Origin: Burkholderia sp. SRS-46
GTDB taxonomy: Bacteria; Pseudomonadota; Gammaproteobacteria; Burkholderiales; Burkholderiaceae
Direction: 5' to 3'
Length of the DNA stretch: 64,000 nucleotides
Assembly (NCBI RefSeq): GCF_004343775.1
Contig: NZ_PTXL01000015.1
Location: 1 to 64,000 of the forward strand
Below the pieces are notes generated by a model. The model was given only the letters and a program-made list of their open reading frames with translations. It made no database searches and was not told the origin of the DNA. The position numbers and the translations under genes are program-made. Numbering within the stretch: position 1 is the first letter of the stretch; each line of letters starts with the position of its first letter. This document shows, in pieces, positions 18,465 to 27,167 of the stretch.

Positions 18465-18477
18465 CCGATGCACCCGC

Positions 18478-19377
18478 TCAGACGAGCGTGACCTGATTCT
18501 CGAACGCGATGCCGAGCTTCGCGTAGCCCTGCGGCGACGGATGGATCTCGTTTTCCCAGTCGCCTGACGGCCCGGTCGAGCTGGGCGGGTCGGGATTGAG
18601 CGTGCCGATCAGGTAGACCGGCCGGATGTTCGGCTTGGCGATCCCGCGCGCGACGAGCTTGCCGTTGAGGGCCGACAGGTACTGGGCCCACTGCTGGATG
18701 ATGTACGTCGTCAGCTTCAGCCAGTCGTCGGGCGGAATGCGGTACGCGGCATACGCACGCGACAGCCACGGACCGATACCGGGGCCGGCCGGCGCGTTGC
18801 GCGGTTGCGGGCAGTCGTAGGTGTGGACGAAGATCGGCACGCCGTTCGAACGGCTGGTCGCCGCATCCCGCTTGTCTATCATCGCGGCGAAACAGTCTTC
18901 GATCATTGAAAAGAACGCCTGCCAGCCGTCCGGGCGCAGATAGCGGTTGATCGGCCCGCTCGACGGCACGCGCTCGGGGTCCTGCAGCAGCCGGCGCGTC
19001 GCCTTGCCCGCATCGGCTTCGTCGGGCATCGTCAGGATCGCGTCGAACAGGTCATTGCCGCCGGCCGACAGCAGGATCGCGTCCCACGCATAGGCGAGCG
19101 TGTCGCCCGCGAGATACGTGGCGAACTTGACTTCGCGCGTCCAGTCGATCATCTGCGCGAAGGTCTTGCCGGGCGACGCCAGCGACACGGCCGCCGCGCT
19201 GCAGGGCAGCCGCAGGCTGAACAGCAGGTTGCCGGTCGCCCAGGGCGGCAACTGGCCGATGGAGAACCACGAGTCGCCTTGCGCGAGAAACCGCCAGGTG
19301 GACGTCGTCAGCACACTGCCGCGATCGCGGTTGAGATCGCCGGGTTGCAGGACCGCCAGTGGATGATCGAATGACAT
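18478..19377 (-). CDS. SGNH/GDSL-type hydrolase, predicted
   Basis: 299 residues. The four SGNH blocks can be picked out: GDSW with Ser36 near the N-terminus, Gly in block II (around residues 68-70), GGND with Asn108, and the terminal NEIHPS with His279. The usual Asp three residues before the His is Asn276 here, as in some NEIHP-type members. It is probably an esterase or acyl hydrolase; no signal peptide is evident. The start at 19377 follows a strong GGGAGGAAG; an ATG at 19404 in frame is too early. It lies 29 bp after a large membrane protein gene and is probably co-transcribed with it. The substrate is unknown. Confidence 0.8.
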   Translation of the reverse strand: MSFDHPLAVLQPGDLNRDRGSVLTTSTWRFLAQGDSWFSIGQLPPWATGNLLFSLRLPCSAAAVSLASPGKTFAQMIDWTREVKFATYLAGDTLAYAWDAILLSAGGNDLFDAILTMPDEADAGKATRRLLQDPERVPSSGPINRYLRPDGWQAFFSMIEDCFAAMIDKRDAATSRSNGVPIFVHTYDCPQPRNAPAGPGIGPWLSRAYAAYRIPPDDWLKLTTYIIQQWAQYLSALNGKLVARGIAKPNIRPVYLIGTLNPDPPSSTGPSGDWENEIHPSPQGYAKLGIAFENQVTLV

Positions 19378-19406
19378 GAAGCTTCCTCCCAGGTTGGTGG
19401 ACAACG

Positions 19407-20813
19407 CTACAGAGCCGGGTCGAGCGGCGTGATCCGGGCCAGCATCAACGTGTACTCTTCCGCCGCGATCTGTTTGAACTTCATCTTCACGACTGCATTC
19501 GCGCGCGCAATGGCGTCGTCCGCGCGCGCGTCGGGGTACAGGCGCGCGGCGGCTTCGGCGACGATCCTGTCGGCGTTTTCGACTTGCGGTGTCCGGGGCG
19601 GTGTCGTCCCGTCGAGCGTCTGCACCAGCAGATAGATGGGCACGACGTCCGCCAGGCCGATCGGCAGGAGCTTCGACGCGTCCGGACCGAAATGCCGGCG
19701 CACGATCGCTTGCGAGCCGAGTCGCAGCGTGAAGCGAAACGGAAATCCCGTCCGGATCGATAGCGTGACGGGGTCGGCCGCGGCCATCTGCTCGATCGAC
19801 GTGATGCCCTCCGCGTGCAGCGACGCGGTCACGGCCTTCGTGACGCCGCTCAGGTTGAGCAGTTCGTCCGGCGTGTCCTCGGTCTGCTCGAGCTGGGTCA
19901 GATTGAGCGCCGCGATCCGGCGTAGCACCTTGACGATTTCATCGACCGGCAGGATCGCGAGCCCGAACGCGACCACGACATGCGGCGAATCGCCGAGCGA
20001 CGGCGCATGGGCCGCGACGAGCGCGAGCGGTATCGCGAGGAAAAGCCGCAGCGCATACCAGTACACGTCGGATGCATTGAGTGCGCGGCGCCGGATGCCC
20101 AGCACCGCATCGCTGACGACGTACATCAACGCGCCGGCGATGGCGGCGACGATCACCGGGGTGCCGAGCCCGAAAATGCACGTCGCTGTCTCCGACGTCG
20201 CGCAAGCTCCATGCGTGCACAGCCACACCGTAATGGCCGTGATGGCGTAGGCCACCACGAGCAGAATCAGGAACGGTGGCACGAACGCCCACAGGCCGTA
20301 CTGCTCGTGGTAGATGTTCGCGAACAGGCGATCGCCCAGCGTCGGCCAACGTTCCGAGAACGTGTTCAGGCGTTCCGTGTTGTTGTCCGCCGTGGGTGCG
20401 GTGCCGCCCTGTTGTTCCGCGAACTGGATCGTCTGCAGCAGCCATTTCGACCAGAAGCGCTTCAGGTAGGCATCGAGCGCGGCGTTCTTGAGGCTGTTCT
20501 GGAATTCGTCGTAGCGTGCATACCAGCCGAGGCCCAGGAACGCGATGAGCGGCACCCCGATCAGGACTGTGGCGATCGAGCTGACCAGGATGAGCGCCCC
20601 CGGCCACTGGATCGCGCCGATCCATTTCCACACGCTGGCCTCATGGATCGGCCGATTGATCGCGGACGTCGCGATCGCCATACCCGCCAGGTTGATGAGA
20701 AACAGATAGATGCTCAATGAAATGACGCGATTGACCGCCGTCCAGTGACGCATTCTCACGGGGTTGCGCGTCGGCGGCCGGGCTTCGAACGGGTTCGAGA
20801 TCGCCATGTGCAT
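19407..20813 (-). CDS. Unknown multi-helix membrane protein, partner of SGNH hydrolase
   Basis: 468 residues if started at the ATG at 20813 (MHMAISNPFEARPP); a TTG start at 20870 would add 19 residues. About six hydrophobic helices are visible, two near residues 25-95 and four near residues 200-310. A soluble loop rich in charged residues lies between the two groups. The C-terminal ~170 residues are soluble; the stretch DELLNLSGVTKAVTASLHAEG followed by SIEQMAAADPVTLSIRTGFP resembles a helix-hairpin-helix-like repeat (inference). I recognise no family. It is directly upstream of the SGNH hydrolase gene with 29 bp between, so the two probably act together, perhaps with the membrane protein as anchor or transporter. 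Confidence 0.75.
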   Translation of the reverse strand: MHMAISNPFEARPPTRNPVRMRHWTAVNRVISLSIYLFLINLAGMAIATSAINRPIHEASVWKWIGAIQWPGALILVSSIATVLIGVPLIAFLGLGWYARYDEFQNSLKNAALDAYLKRFWSKWLLQTIQFAEQQGGTAPTADNNTERLNTFSERWPTLGDRLFANIYHEQYGLWAFVPPFLILLVVAYAITAITVWLCTHGACATSETATCIFGLGTPVIVAAIAGALMYVVSDAVLGIRRRALNASDVYWYALRLFLAIPLALVAAHAPSLGDSPHVVVAFGLAILPVDEIVKVLRRIAALNLTQLEQTEDTPDELLNLSGVTKAVTASLHAEGITSIEQMAAADPVTLSIRTGFPFRFTLRLGSQAIVRRHFGPDASKLLPIGLADVVPIYLLVQTLDGTTPPRTPQVENADRIVAEAAARLYPDARADDAIARANAVVKMKFKQIAAEEYTLMLARITPLDPAL

Positions 20814-20946
20814 GCTCGCGAATGACCGCGCCCGCTTCCGTGAACGATCGGGTGTGCGGAAGGCGGGCAAATGTCACGCTCCGCCGGCAATCGGCGGGAC
20901 GTGTCTCTTTGCTTCGATGAAGTGAATCAGGGAAGTGGCCGCGGGG

Positions 20947-21084
20947 TCAGCACGGCGGGGCAAGCAGATGCTCCGGCACCAGCACGCGCGGAATGCCGGC
21001 TTCGCATGCCGGCGAGCGCGATCCGTCCGCGAGCGGCGCGAATGCGGCGGTGTTCGTTACGCCGAGAGACGATGACTTGTCCAT
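20947..21084 (-). CDS. Possible 45-residue small protein
   Basis: ATG at 21084 is preceded by AGGGGA with about 6 bp spacing and opens a 45-codon frame with about 78% G/C at third positions, similar to real genes nearby. The product has two Cys and a Pro/Leu-rich C-terminus (PRVLVPEHLLAPPC). No family is recognised. It lies about 130 bp upstream of the membrane-protein/SGNH pair on the same strand, so it could be a leader or small partner of that operon. Chance is a real alternative at this length. Confidence 0.3.
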   Translation of the reverse strand: MDKSSSLGVTNTAAFAPLADGSRSPACEAGIPRVLVPEHLLAPPC

Positions 21085-21387
21085 GGCGAGTCCCCTGGTT
21101 GGAATGGCTTGGTCTGATTGGATTGTTTTGGCGGACCTTCGCGCGCTATCCGTTTCGCTGCGCGAATCGCACGCGATTGGCCGCGCGCTTGATCCGTAGA
21201 GTCAAGCTAGATCACGCGCCGAAAATGTCAAGTGATGCGATGATTGAATGCGGGATTGTGCTGATGTTGCCGGCTCATGAGAGGGTTGACGTGCGGCATG
21301 CCCGACGAATGATCGGATGAATGGCTTTCGCTGTCGCGCACCCGCAAGCTCATCGTCCGGCATGGCGTTCCATGGCGATTTCGGCGC

Positions 21388-21765
21388 CTACGATCCCGTA
21401 TCCCGCTGATAGAAGCCCGGAAAGCGCTCGAGCTGGCGCTGCGCGGTGGCCACGTCGGCGGCGTCGCCCAGCACCGCGCTGGAAAACCCCGTGCGCGCCA
21501 TCAGCAGCACCTGGTCGACCAGCACGTCGCCGGTCGCGCGCAGGTCGCCCCCGAACCCGAAGCGCTTGCGCAGCAGATAGGCCTGGCTGTACGCGCGGCC
21601 GTCGGTAAACGCCGGGAAATGCAGGTCGATGCGCGACGCCTGCGCGATCTGCGCGGCGAGCAGCTCCAGCGCTTCGTCGTTCGCGATCGCAAGCGCTGCG
21701 TCGCGCGGTTCGTCGTCGTGTTCGGCCGGCGTCAGCAGCCGGAGGCGTGGCGGATGGGTCATCAT
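21388..21765 (-). CDS. DUF934 family protein linked to sulfite reductase
   Basis: 125 residues matching the DUF934 family by its central pattern IDLHFPAFTDGRAYSQAYLLRKRFGFGGDLRATGDVLVDQ (split motifs LHFPAFTDGR and GDLRATGDVLVDQ). The ATG at 21765 overlaps the stop of the reductase gene by 4 bp, so translation is coupled. DUF934 proteins accompany nitrite/sulfite reductase genes throughout proteobacteria; a role in electron transfer or assembly is often supposed but is not shown here. Gene length is normal. Confidence 0.92.
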   Translation of the reverse strand: MMTHPPRLRLLTPAEHDDEPRDAALAIANDEALELLAAQIAQASRIDLHFPAFTDGRAYSQAYLLRKRFGFGGDLRATGDVLVDQVLLMARTGFSSAVLGDAADVATAQRQLERFPGFYQRDTGS

Positions 21766-23546
21766 GCGGTCGCTGCGAGATGCCGCGCCTGGTTGGCGGC
21801 GGCCTTGAAGGGTTCCGGGCCGACGCGGCGCACCGTGTCGATGAAGCGTTCGCTGCGGCCGCCCGTGTCGAGCCGCACGTCGAGATACGCGGTGACGAGC
21901 GCGTCGATCACGTCGACGATCTCGTCCGCCGAGAACGACGGGCCGATCACCTTGCCCGGCTGTGCGGCGCCGCTCGCTGCCGAGCCGTCGGAGCCGCCGA
22001 GCGTCACCTGGTACCACTCGGCGCCGTCCTTGTCGACGCCGAGGATGCCGATGTGGCCGCTGTGGTGATGGCCGCACGAGTTGATGCAGCCGCTGATGTG
22101 CAGGTCGATGTCGCCGACGTCGTGCAGCAGGTCGAGATCCTGGAAGCGTTCGGCGATCGCATCGGCGATCGGGATCGAGCGCGCGTTCGCGAGCGCGCAG
22201 AAATCGCCGCCCGGGCACGCGATCATGTCGGTCAGCAGGCCGATGTTCGCGCTCGCGAGCCCGGCCGCGCGCGCGTCTTCCCACAGCAGGAACAGATCGT
22301 CGACGTGCACCCACGGCAGCACCGCGTTCTGCGTGTGCGTGACGCGCGCCTCGCCGGCCGAGTAGCGGTCGGCCAGGTCGGCGAGGGCGTCGAGCTGCGC
22401 CGGCGACGCGTCGCCGGGCGCCTGCAGGCGCCGCTTGAACGACAGCGTGACGATCCGCAGTGACGGGTCGCGGTGCGTGGCGACGTTGCACGCGAGCCAG
22501 CGCGCGAAGGCCGGATGGCGGCTGGCGTGCGCGGCGACGCGCGCGCTCGCGTGGTGCGGCTCGATGCTGCGCGGCTTGCGCGGCGGCGGCACGAAGCAGG
22601 CGGCGACCCGGTCGAATTCGGCCTGCGGGATCGTGTGCGGGCCGCCGTCGTGCTCGACGATCTGGCGGAATTCGGCTTCGACGTCGTCGATGTAGCGCTG
22701 CCCCTCGGTCTTCACGAGGATCTTGATGCGCGCCTTGTACTTGTTGTCGCGGCGGCCGTAGCGGTTGTACACGCGCACGATCGCCTCGATGTAGTTCATC
22801 ACGTGCCGCCACGGCAGGAATGCGCGCAGCAGCGTCGCGATCATCGGCGTGCGGCCCATTCCGCCGCCGACGCTCACGCGAAAGCCGAGCTCGCCCGCGT
22901 CGTTGCGCACGAGCTTCAGCCCGACGTCGTGCCAGTCGGTCGCCGCGCGATCCTCGGCCGCGCCGGTGATCGCGATCTTGAACTTGCGCGGCAGGAACGC
23001 GAATTCGGGGTGCAGCGTCGTCCACTGACGCATCACTTCGGCGAACGGCCGGGGATCGGCGATCTCGTCCGGCGCGACGCCCGCGCGCTCGTCGCACGAG
23101 ATGTTGCGGATGCAGTTGCCGCTCGTCTGGATGCCGTGCATGTCGACGGTCGCGAGCAGATCCATCACGTCGGCCGCCTTCGCGAGCGGAATCCAGTTGA
23201 ACTGCACGTTGGTGCGCGTCGTGAAGTGCGCGTTGCGGGTCGGCAGGCGCGTGGTGCCGAGCCGTGCCTGCGCGTCGCACGCGGCGCGGTAGGTCGCATC
23301 GTCGGGGACATCGTAGTCGCGCGCGATCCGCGCGAGCACGCGCAGCTGCGCGCTCGACAGCTCGCCGTACGGCACGGCCGCGCGCAGCATCGGCGCGTGG
23401 CGCTGCACGTACCAGCCGTTTTGCAGCCGTAGCGGCCGGAATGCGTCTTCGCTCAACGCGCCGCGCTGCCAGCGTTCGAGCTGGTCGCGAAACTGGGCCG
23501 CGCGGCTGCGAACCAGCGCGCGGTCGAAAACCGTATATCGATACAT
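21762..23546 (-). CDS. cysI: Nitrite/sulfite reductase, hemoprotein subunit
   Basis: 594 residues in the two-repeat ferredoxin-like fold of sulfite/nitrite reductases. The [4Fe-4S]-siroheme cysteines are in order: C444 and C450 (ACPGGDFCAL), then C487 and C491 (GCINSCGHH). Substrate and siroheme contacts include TTRTNVQFNWI and the GNCIRNISCD stretch. The enzyme reduces sulfite to sulfide for cysteine synthesis, or nitrite to ammonia; sequence alone does not decide, but the DUF934 partner favours assimilatory sulfite reduction. The rest of a usual Burkholderia cys operon (cysH, cysD, cysN) is not next to it here. The start MYRYTVFDRALV is typical. Confidence 0.92.
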   Translation of the reverse strand: MYRYTVFDRALVRSRAAQFRDQLERWQRGALSEDAFRPLRLQNGWYVQRHAPMLRAAVPYGELSSAQLRVLARIARDYDVPDDATYRAACDAQARLGTTRLPTRNAHFTTRTNVQFNWIPLAKAADVMDLLATVDMHGIQTSGNCIRNISCDERAGVAPDEIADPRPFAEVMRQWTTLHPEFAFLPRKFKIAITGAAEDRAATDWHDVGLKLVRNDAGELGFRVSVGGGMGRTPMIATLLRAFLPWRHVMNYIEAIVRVYNRYGRRDNKYKARIKILVKTEGQRYIDDVEAEFRQIVEHDGGPHTIPQAEFDRVAACFVPPPRKPRSIEPHHASARVAAHASRHPAFARWLACNVATHRDPSLRIVTLSFKRRLQAPGDASPAQLDALADLADRYSAGEARVTHTQNAVLPWVHVDDLFLLWEDARAAGLASANIGLLTDMIACPGGDFCALANARSIPIADAIAERFQDLDLLHDVGDIDLHISGCINSCGHHHSGHIGILGVDKDGAEWYQVTLGGSDGSAASGAAQPGKVIGPSFSADEIVDVIDALVTAYLDVRLDTGGRSERFIDTVRRVGPEPFKAAANQARHLAATA

Positions 23547-23753
23547 GACGTGATACGCGAGATGAGCGGCGGCGCAGGGCGCGCTTGCCGCTCGGGGACG
23601 ACGTTGCGACGGGTGTCAGGCAACGGAAGACAGCGTAGGGAACGCGGCGCGGCGGGACAAGCAGCAGATCGGCACGAAAAAGGCGCAGCAGATGACGGGC
23701 GCGGGCCCGGCTGCGCCGGCGGGGCCCGGGCATCGTGCGTGCCCGGGGCGGGT

Positions 23754-24149
23754 TCAGGCGTCGGCGTCGACGACGAGCGCCGGGTCGAGCGCGCGGATGC
23801 GCTGGTCGATGAAGTAGCCGCCGCCTTCCTGGTAGCGCAGGAACAAGCGGCCGCACGAACGGCAGCGGCTCACGTTGCAGCGGTTGTACGGAAAATGGCG
23901 CAGCGCGATCGGTGCGTCGTCCGACCCGTAGCGCGTGCCGGCCGGATGATATTCGGCATAGGTCGGTTCCGGGTCGCCGGGCGGCGCAAGCGTGCCCACT
24001 TCAACGAGTTGCGCATCCGGCAGCGACAGCGGCAGGCTCGTCCATCCGGCAAGCGGCGTCTTCGTGCACGTGCACGCCGACGTGACGTTCGCCGCGTCGG
24101 CCGCCAGTTTCGACAGCGCGTCGTGATCGAGGTAGGGCAGTTGGCTCAT
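23754..24149 (-). CDS. Conserved hypothetical protein with Cys cluster
   Basis: 131 residues. The only notable motif is near the C-terminus: RCNVSRCRSCGRLFLRY, with C-x4-C-x2-C spacing, plus a Cys pair earlier (SACTCTKTPL), which together could bind a metal such as zinc. There is no signal peptide or membrane helix. The start at 24149 (MSQLPYLDHDAL) is chosen for its position; the upstream Shine-Dalgarno is weak. It sits between the reductase and the MocR gene on the same strand with gaps over 70 bp on both sides, so context does not reveal a function. Confidence 0.75.
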   Translation of the reverse strand: MSQLPYLDHDALSKLAADAANVTSACTCTKTPLAGWTSLPLSLPDAQLVEVGTLAPPGDPEPTYAEYHPAGTRYGSDDAPIALRHFPYNRCNVSRCRSCGRLFLRYQEGGGYFIDQRIRALDPALVVDADA

Positions 24150-24221
24150 GAGAAGTCTTGAAAGGCGGGAAGATCCGCAATGTAACCCGCGCACGGATCG
24201 CCTGCATTGACGGGGCGCGCG

Positions 24222-25655
24222 TCAACCGGACTTGCGCACGGACGGCTGCGCGACGAGCTCGCCGAGCACGCGAATCGCGCGTTCGATGTCGCGGCTCCAC
24301 GGATGGCCGAAGTTCACGCGCACGCAGCGCTCGAAGCCGTGCGCGGCCGAAAACAGCGGCCCCGGCGCGAAGCTGATGCCGCGTGCGATCGCCTGGCGAT
24401 GCAGTTCCATCGCGTCGATCGCCTCGGGAAACGCGAGCCACAGGAAATACCCGCCTTCGGGCCGCACCCATTCGACGCCGGCCGGCAGCCAGCGCCGCAG
24501 CGCGTCGTCCATCCGCTCGAGCTGCGCGTGCAGCGCGCCGCGCAGCTTGCGCAGATGGCGGTCGTAGCCGCCGTGCTCGAGATAGTTCGCGATGCCGGCC
24601 TGCACGGGAATGCTCGCCGACAGCGTCGTCATCAGCTTGAGGCGCTGCACCTTCTCCGCGAACCGGCCAGCGGCGGCCCAGCCGATCCGGTAGCCGGGCG
24701 CGAGCGTCTTCGAGAACGAGCTGCAATGCATCACGAGGCCGTGCCGGTCGAACGCGCGCGCGGGCAGCGGATAGTCGGGGCCGAAATGCAGCTCGCCGTA
24801 GACGTCGTCCTCGATCAGCGGCACGTCGCGCGACGCGAGCAAGTCGACGAGCGCGCGCTTTTTTTCGGCGGACAGCGTAACGCCGGTCGGGTTCTGGAAA
24901 TTGGTCATGAACCAGCACGCGCGGATGTCGTGGCGGTCGAGCGCGTTCGCGAGCGCGGCGAGATCGAGGCCCGTGCGCGGATCGACGGGAATCTCGACCG
25001 CACGCAGGTCGAGCCGCTCGATCGCCTGCAGCGCCGCGTAGAAGCCGGGTGCTTCGACAGCCACCACGTCGCCGGGCCGCGTGACGGCCATCAGGCACAG
25101 GTTCAACGCTTCGAGCGCGCCGTTCGTGACGACGATCTCGTCGATGGGCTGCGACATGCCCGCCGCCAGATAGCGCCGCGCGATCTGCTGGCGCAGCGCC
25201 TCGTTGCCGGGCGGCAGGTCGACCACCGTGCTCCACGGGCTCACGAGCCGCGTCGCCTGCGCGAGCGATTTCGCGAGGCGCGGCAGCGGAAAGAGCTGCG
25301 GCGACGGGAACGCGGAGCCGAGCGGCACGATGCCGGGCTGCGTCGCGGCATCGAGCACCGAGAACACGAGGCTGCTGATGTCGACCTTGCGCGATGCGCC
25401 GGCCCGGCTCGCGCGGCGCTTCGCGGCCGGGGCCGCCTGCGGGCTGGCACCCGGCGCGACGTAGTAGCCCGAGCGTTCGCGCGCGCGGATCAACCCCCAC
25501 TGTTCGAGCAGGTAGTACGCGCGAAACACCGTCGACTGGCTCACGCCATGCTGCGCGATGAGCTGGCGCAGCGACGGCAGGCGCGTGCCGATCGCGAGGT
25601 TGCCGTTGCGGATTTCGTCCGCGATCGTATGGGCGAGGGTTTCGTAGCGTTTCAT
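24222..25655 (-). CDS. MocR-type regulator (GntR winged helix fused to PLP aminotransferase domain)
   Basis: 477 residues. Residues 1-75 are a GntR winged helix-turn-helix (GTRLPSLRQLIAQHGVSQST). Residues ~110-470 are a fold-type I aminotransferase domain, with the PLP lysine at K316 (SSFSKTLAPGYRIGW) and upstream NPTGVTLS. MocR proteins use PLP or PLP-amino-acid adducts as effector and often control vitamin B6 or amino-acid genes. No PLP-synthase gene is adjacent; the preceding gene on this strand is a sugar-acid transporter 130 bp away. An inverted repeat at 25756-25770 is a candidate operator. Confidence 0.94.
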   Translation of the reverse strand: MKRYETLAHTIADEIRNGNLAIGTRLPSLRQLIAQHGVSQSTVFRAYYLLEQWGLIRARERSGYYVAPGASPQAAPAAKRRASRAGASRKVDISSLVFSVLDAATQPGIVPLGSAFPSPQLFPLPRLAKSLAQATRLVSPWSTVVDLPPGNEALRQQIARRYLAAGMSQPIDEIVVTNGALEALNLCLMAVTRPGDVVAVEAPGFYAALQAIERLDLRAVEIPVDPRTGLDLAALANALDRHDIRACWFMTNFQNPTGVTLSAEKKRALVDLLASRDVPLIEDDVYGELHFGPDYPLPARAFDRHGLVMHCSSFSKTLAPGYRIGWAAAGRFAEKVQRLKLMTTLSASIPVQAGIANYLEHGGYDRHLRKLRGALHAQLERMDDALRRWLPAGVEWVRPEGGYFLWLAFPEAIDAMELHRQAIARGISFAPGPLFSAAHGFERCVRVNFGHPWSRDIERAIRVLGELVAQPSVRKSG

Positions 25656-25755
25656 CGGGATGGACGGATGCCGCTCGCCAGGCGCGGGCCGGATGGGCCT
25701 CGCGCGCGGCGAGCGGCCTCATTGTCCGATGGCCGTCGCCAAAAGGAAAGCGCAT

Positions 25756-25770
25756 CTGTCCCCGTGACAG
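25756..25770. promoter_or_regulatory. Inverted repeat upstream of the MocR gene
   Basis: CTGTC-CCCGT-GACAG, a perfect 5-5-5 dyad about 100 bp before the MocR start and 15 bp after the stop of the MFS gene. It could be the MocR operator. Confidence 0.4.
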
Positions 25771-25785
25771 GCGCGGGCGGCGCGC

Positions 25786-27096
25786 TCAGGCGGCGTTGGG
25801 CGCCGCGCCGCGGTTGCCGGCGTTGCCGCGCAACACCGGCAACGGCTCGACCTTGCCGACGACGAACAGGTACGACAGCGCGCCGACGATGCACAGCGCG
25901 CCCGCGACCGCGAGCGGCACGGCGAACGAGCCCTTCGTGATCGACAGCATCACGCCGGTGAACGTCGTGATGAAGATCCCCGCGAGATTGCCCGCGAAGT
26001 TCTGGATGCCGCCGATCGACGCGACGTGCGCGGGCGTCGGCGCGACTTCGCCGACGAGTGTCCACACGTTCGCGCCGGCGAACGACAGGCTCGCATACGC
26101 GAGCGCGAACAGCGCGAGACAGGTCCACACGTTCTCGACGAACGCGGACAGCGCGATCGACGACGACAGCAGCATGCCGAGCACGAGGCAGGTCTTGCGC
26201 GCGGCCGTGGCGCTCCAGCCGCGCCGGAACAGGCTGTCGGACACGTAGCCGCCGAGCCAGCCGCCGGGAATCGCGAGCAGCGCGGGCAGCATGCCCCAGG
26301 TGCCGAGCGACGCGAGCGAGAAGCCGCGCGATTGCAGCAGGTAGCTCGGGAACCACGTGATGAAGAAGTAGATCGCGAAGTTCAGGCAGAACAGGCCGAT
26401 CATCATGCCCCAGATGGTCCGGTAGCGGAACAGGTCGAGCCACGACACCGTCGGCGCATCCGGCGCGGCCGCGGCCGCGTGCGCGCCGCGCTGCGCGAGC
26501 AACGCGTCGACGGCATCCGGCGCGATCGCGCGGTAGCGCTCCGGGTCGCGATAGATGAACCACCATGCGAGCGCCCAGACGAGGCCGATGCCGCCGGTGA
26601 TCACGAACGAGCCGCGCCAGCCGACGATCGAGATCAGCCACGCGACGAGCGGCAGCGACAGCGCGGAGCCGACCCGCGAGCCGCTGTCGAAGATGCTGCT
26701 CGCGAGCCCGCGCTCGCTGCGCGGAAACCAGTTGAACGCAACCTTCGCAAACGACGGGATCGCGGCCGCCTCGCCCACGCCGAGCATCAGCCGCACGCCC
26801 ACCAGCTGCGCGAGGCCGCGCGCGGCGCCGGTCGCGACCGTGAACGCCGACCACCAGCCGACCGCGAGCGCGAGGCTCACGCGCACCCCGACCTTGTCGA
26901 TGAACCAGCCGGCCGGCAGCTGCAGGAACGCGTAGGTCCAGAAGAACGCACTCAGCACGAGCCCCATGCCGACCGCGTCGAGGCCGAGCTCCGCGCGAAT
27001 GCTCGGCGCGGCGATCGCGAGGTTCGCGCGGTCGATGAAGTTGATGACGTTGGCGAGGAAGCACATGAAGATCATGGCCCATCGGATGCGTGGCAT
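25786..27096 (-). CDS. MFS transporter, hexuronate/anion:cation symporter type
   Basis: 436 residues with 12 predicted helices. Family signatures of the ExuT/GudP/D-galactonate anion:cation symporters are visible: NFIDRANLAIAAPSI in helix 1, GWFIDKVGVR in loop 2-3, GVGEAAAIPSFAKVAFNWFP in helix 4 onward, and RGLASSIFDSGSRVG. The start at 27096 (MPRIRWAMIFM) fits helix 1. It is downstream of mannonate dehydratase (72-bp gap with a hairpin), so it probably imports a hexuronate or aldonate such as glucuronate, fructuronate or mannonate. The substrate is inferred from the neighbour. Confidence 0.9.
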   Translation of the reverse strand: MPRIRWAMIFMCFLANVINFIDRANLAIAAPSIRAELGLDAVGMGLVLSAFFWTYAFLQLPAGWFIDKVGVRVSLALAVGWWSAFTVATGAARGLAQLVGVRLMLGVGEAAAIPSFAKVAFNWFPRSERGLASSIFDSGSRVGSALSLPLVAWLISIVGWRGSFVITGGIGLVWALAWWFIYRDPERYRAIAPDAVDALLAQRGAHAAAAAPDAPTVSWLDLFRYRTIWGMMIGLFCLNFAIYFFITWFPSYLLQSRGFSLASLGTWGMLPALLAIPGGWLGGYVSDSLFRRGWSATAARKTCLVLGMLLSSSIALSAFVENVWTCLALFALAYASLSFAGANVWTLVGEVAPTPAHVASIGGIQNFAGNLAGIFITTFTGVMLSITKGSFAVPLAVAGALCIVGALSYLFVVGKVEPLPVLRGNAGNRGAAPNAA

Positions 27097-27125
27097 GTGA
27101 AGTCTCCGCGCGGAATGGATTGGCG

Positions 27126-27155
27126 GGCCGCCGGCGATCCGCTGCGCCGGCGGCC
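27126..27155. repeat. Perfect GC stem-loop between uxuA and the transporter gene
   Basis: GGCCGCCGGCG at 27126-27136 pairs with its exact complement at 27145-27155 across an 8-base loop. It has no T-run, so an intercistronic processing, stability or partial-termination element is more likely than a full terminator. Confidence 0.5.
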
Positions 27156-27167
27156 TCGGTGAACGGG

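Noticed and set aside
20871..21320. 149-codon plus-strand frame upstream of the unknown membrane protein
   Set aside because: No protein-like features; the opposite strand holds a better small frame (20947-21084).
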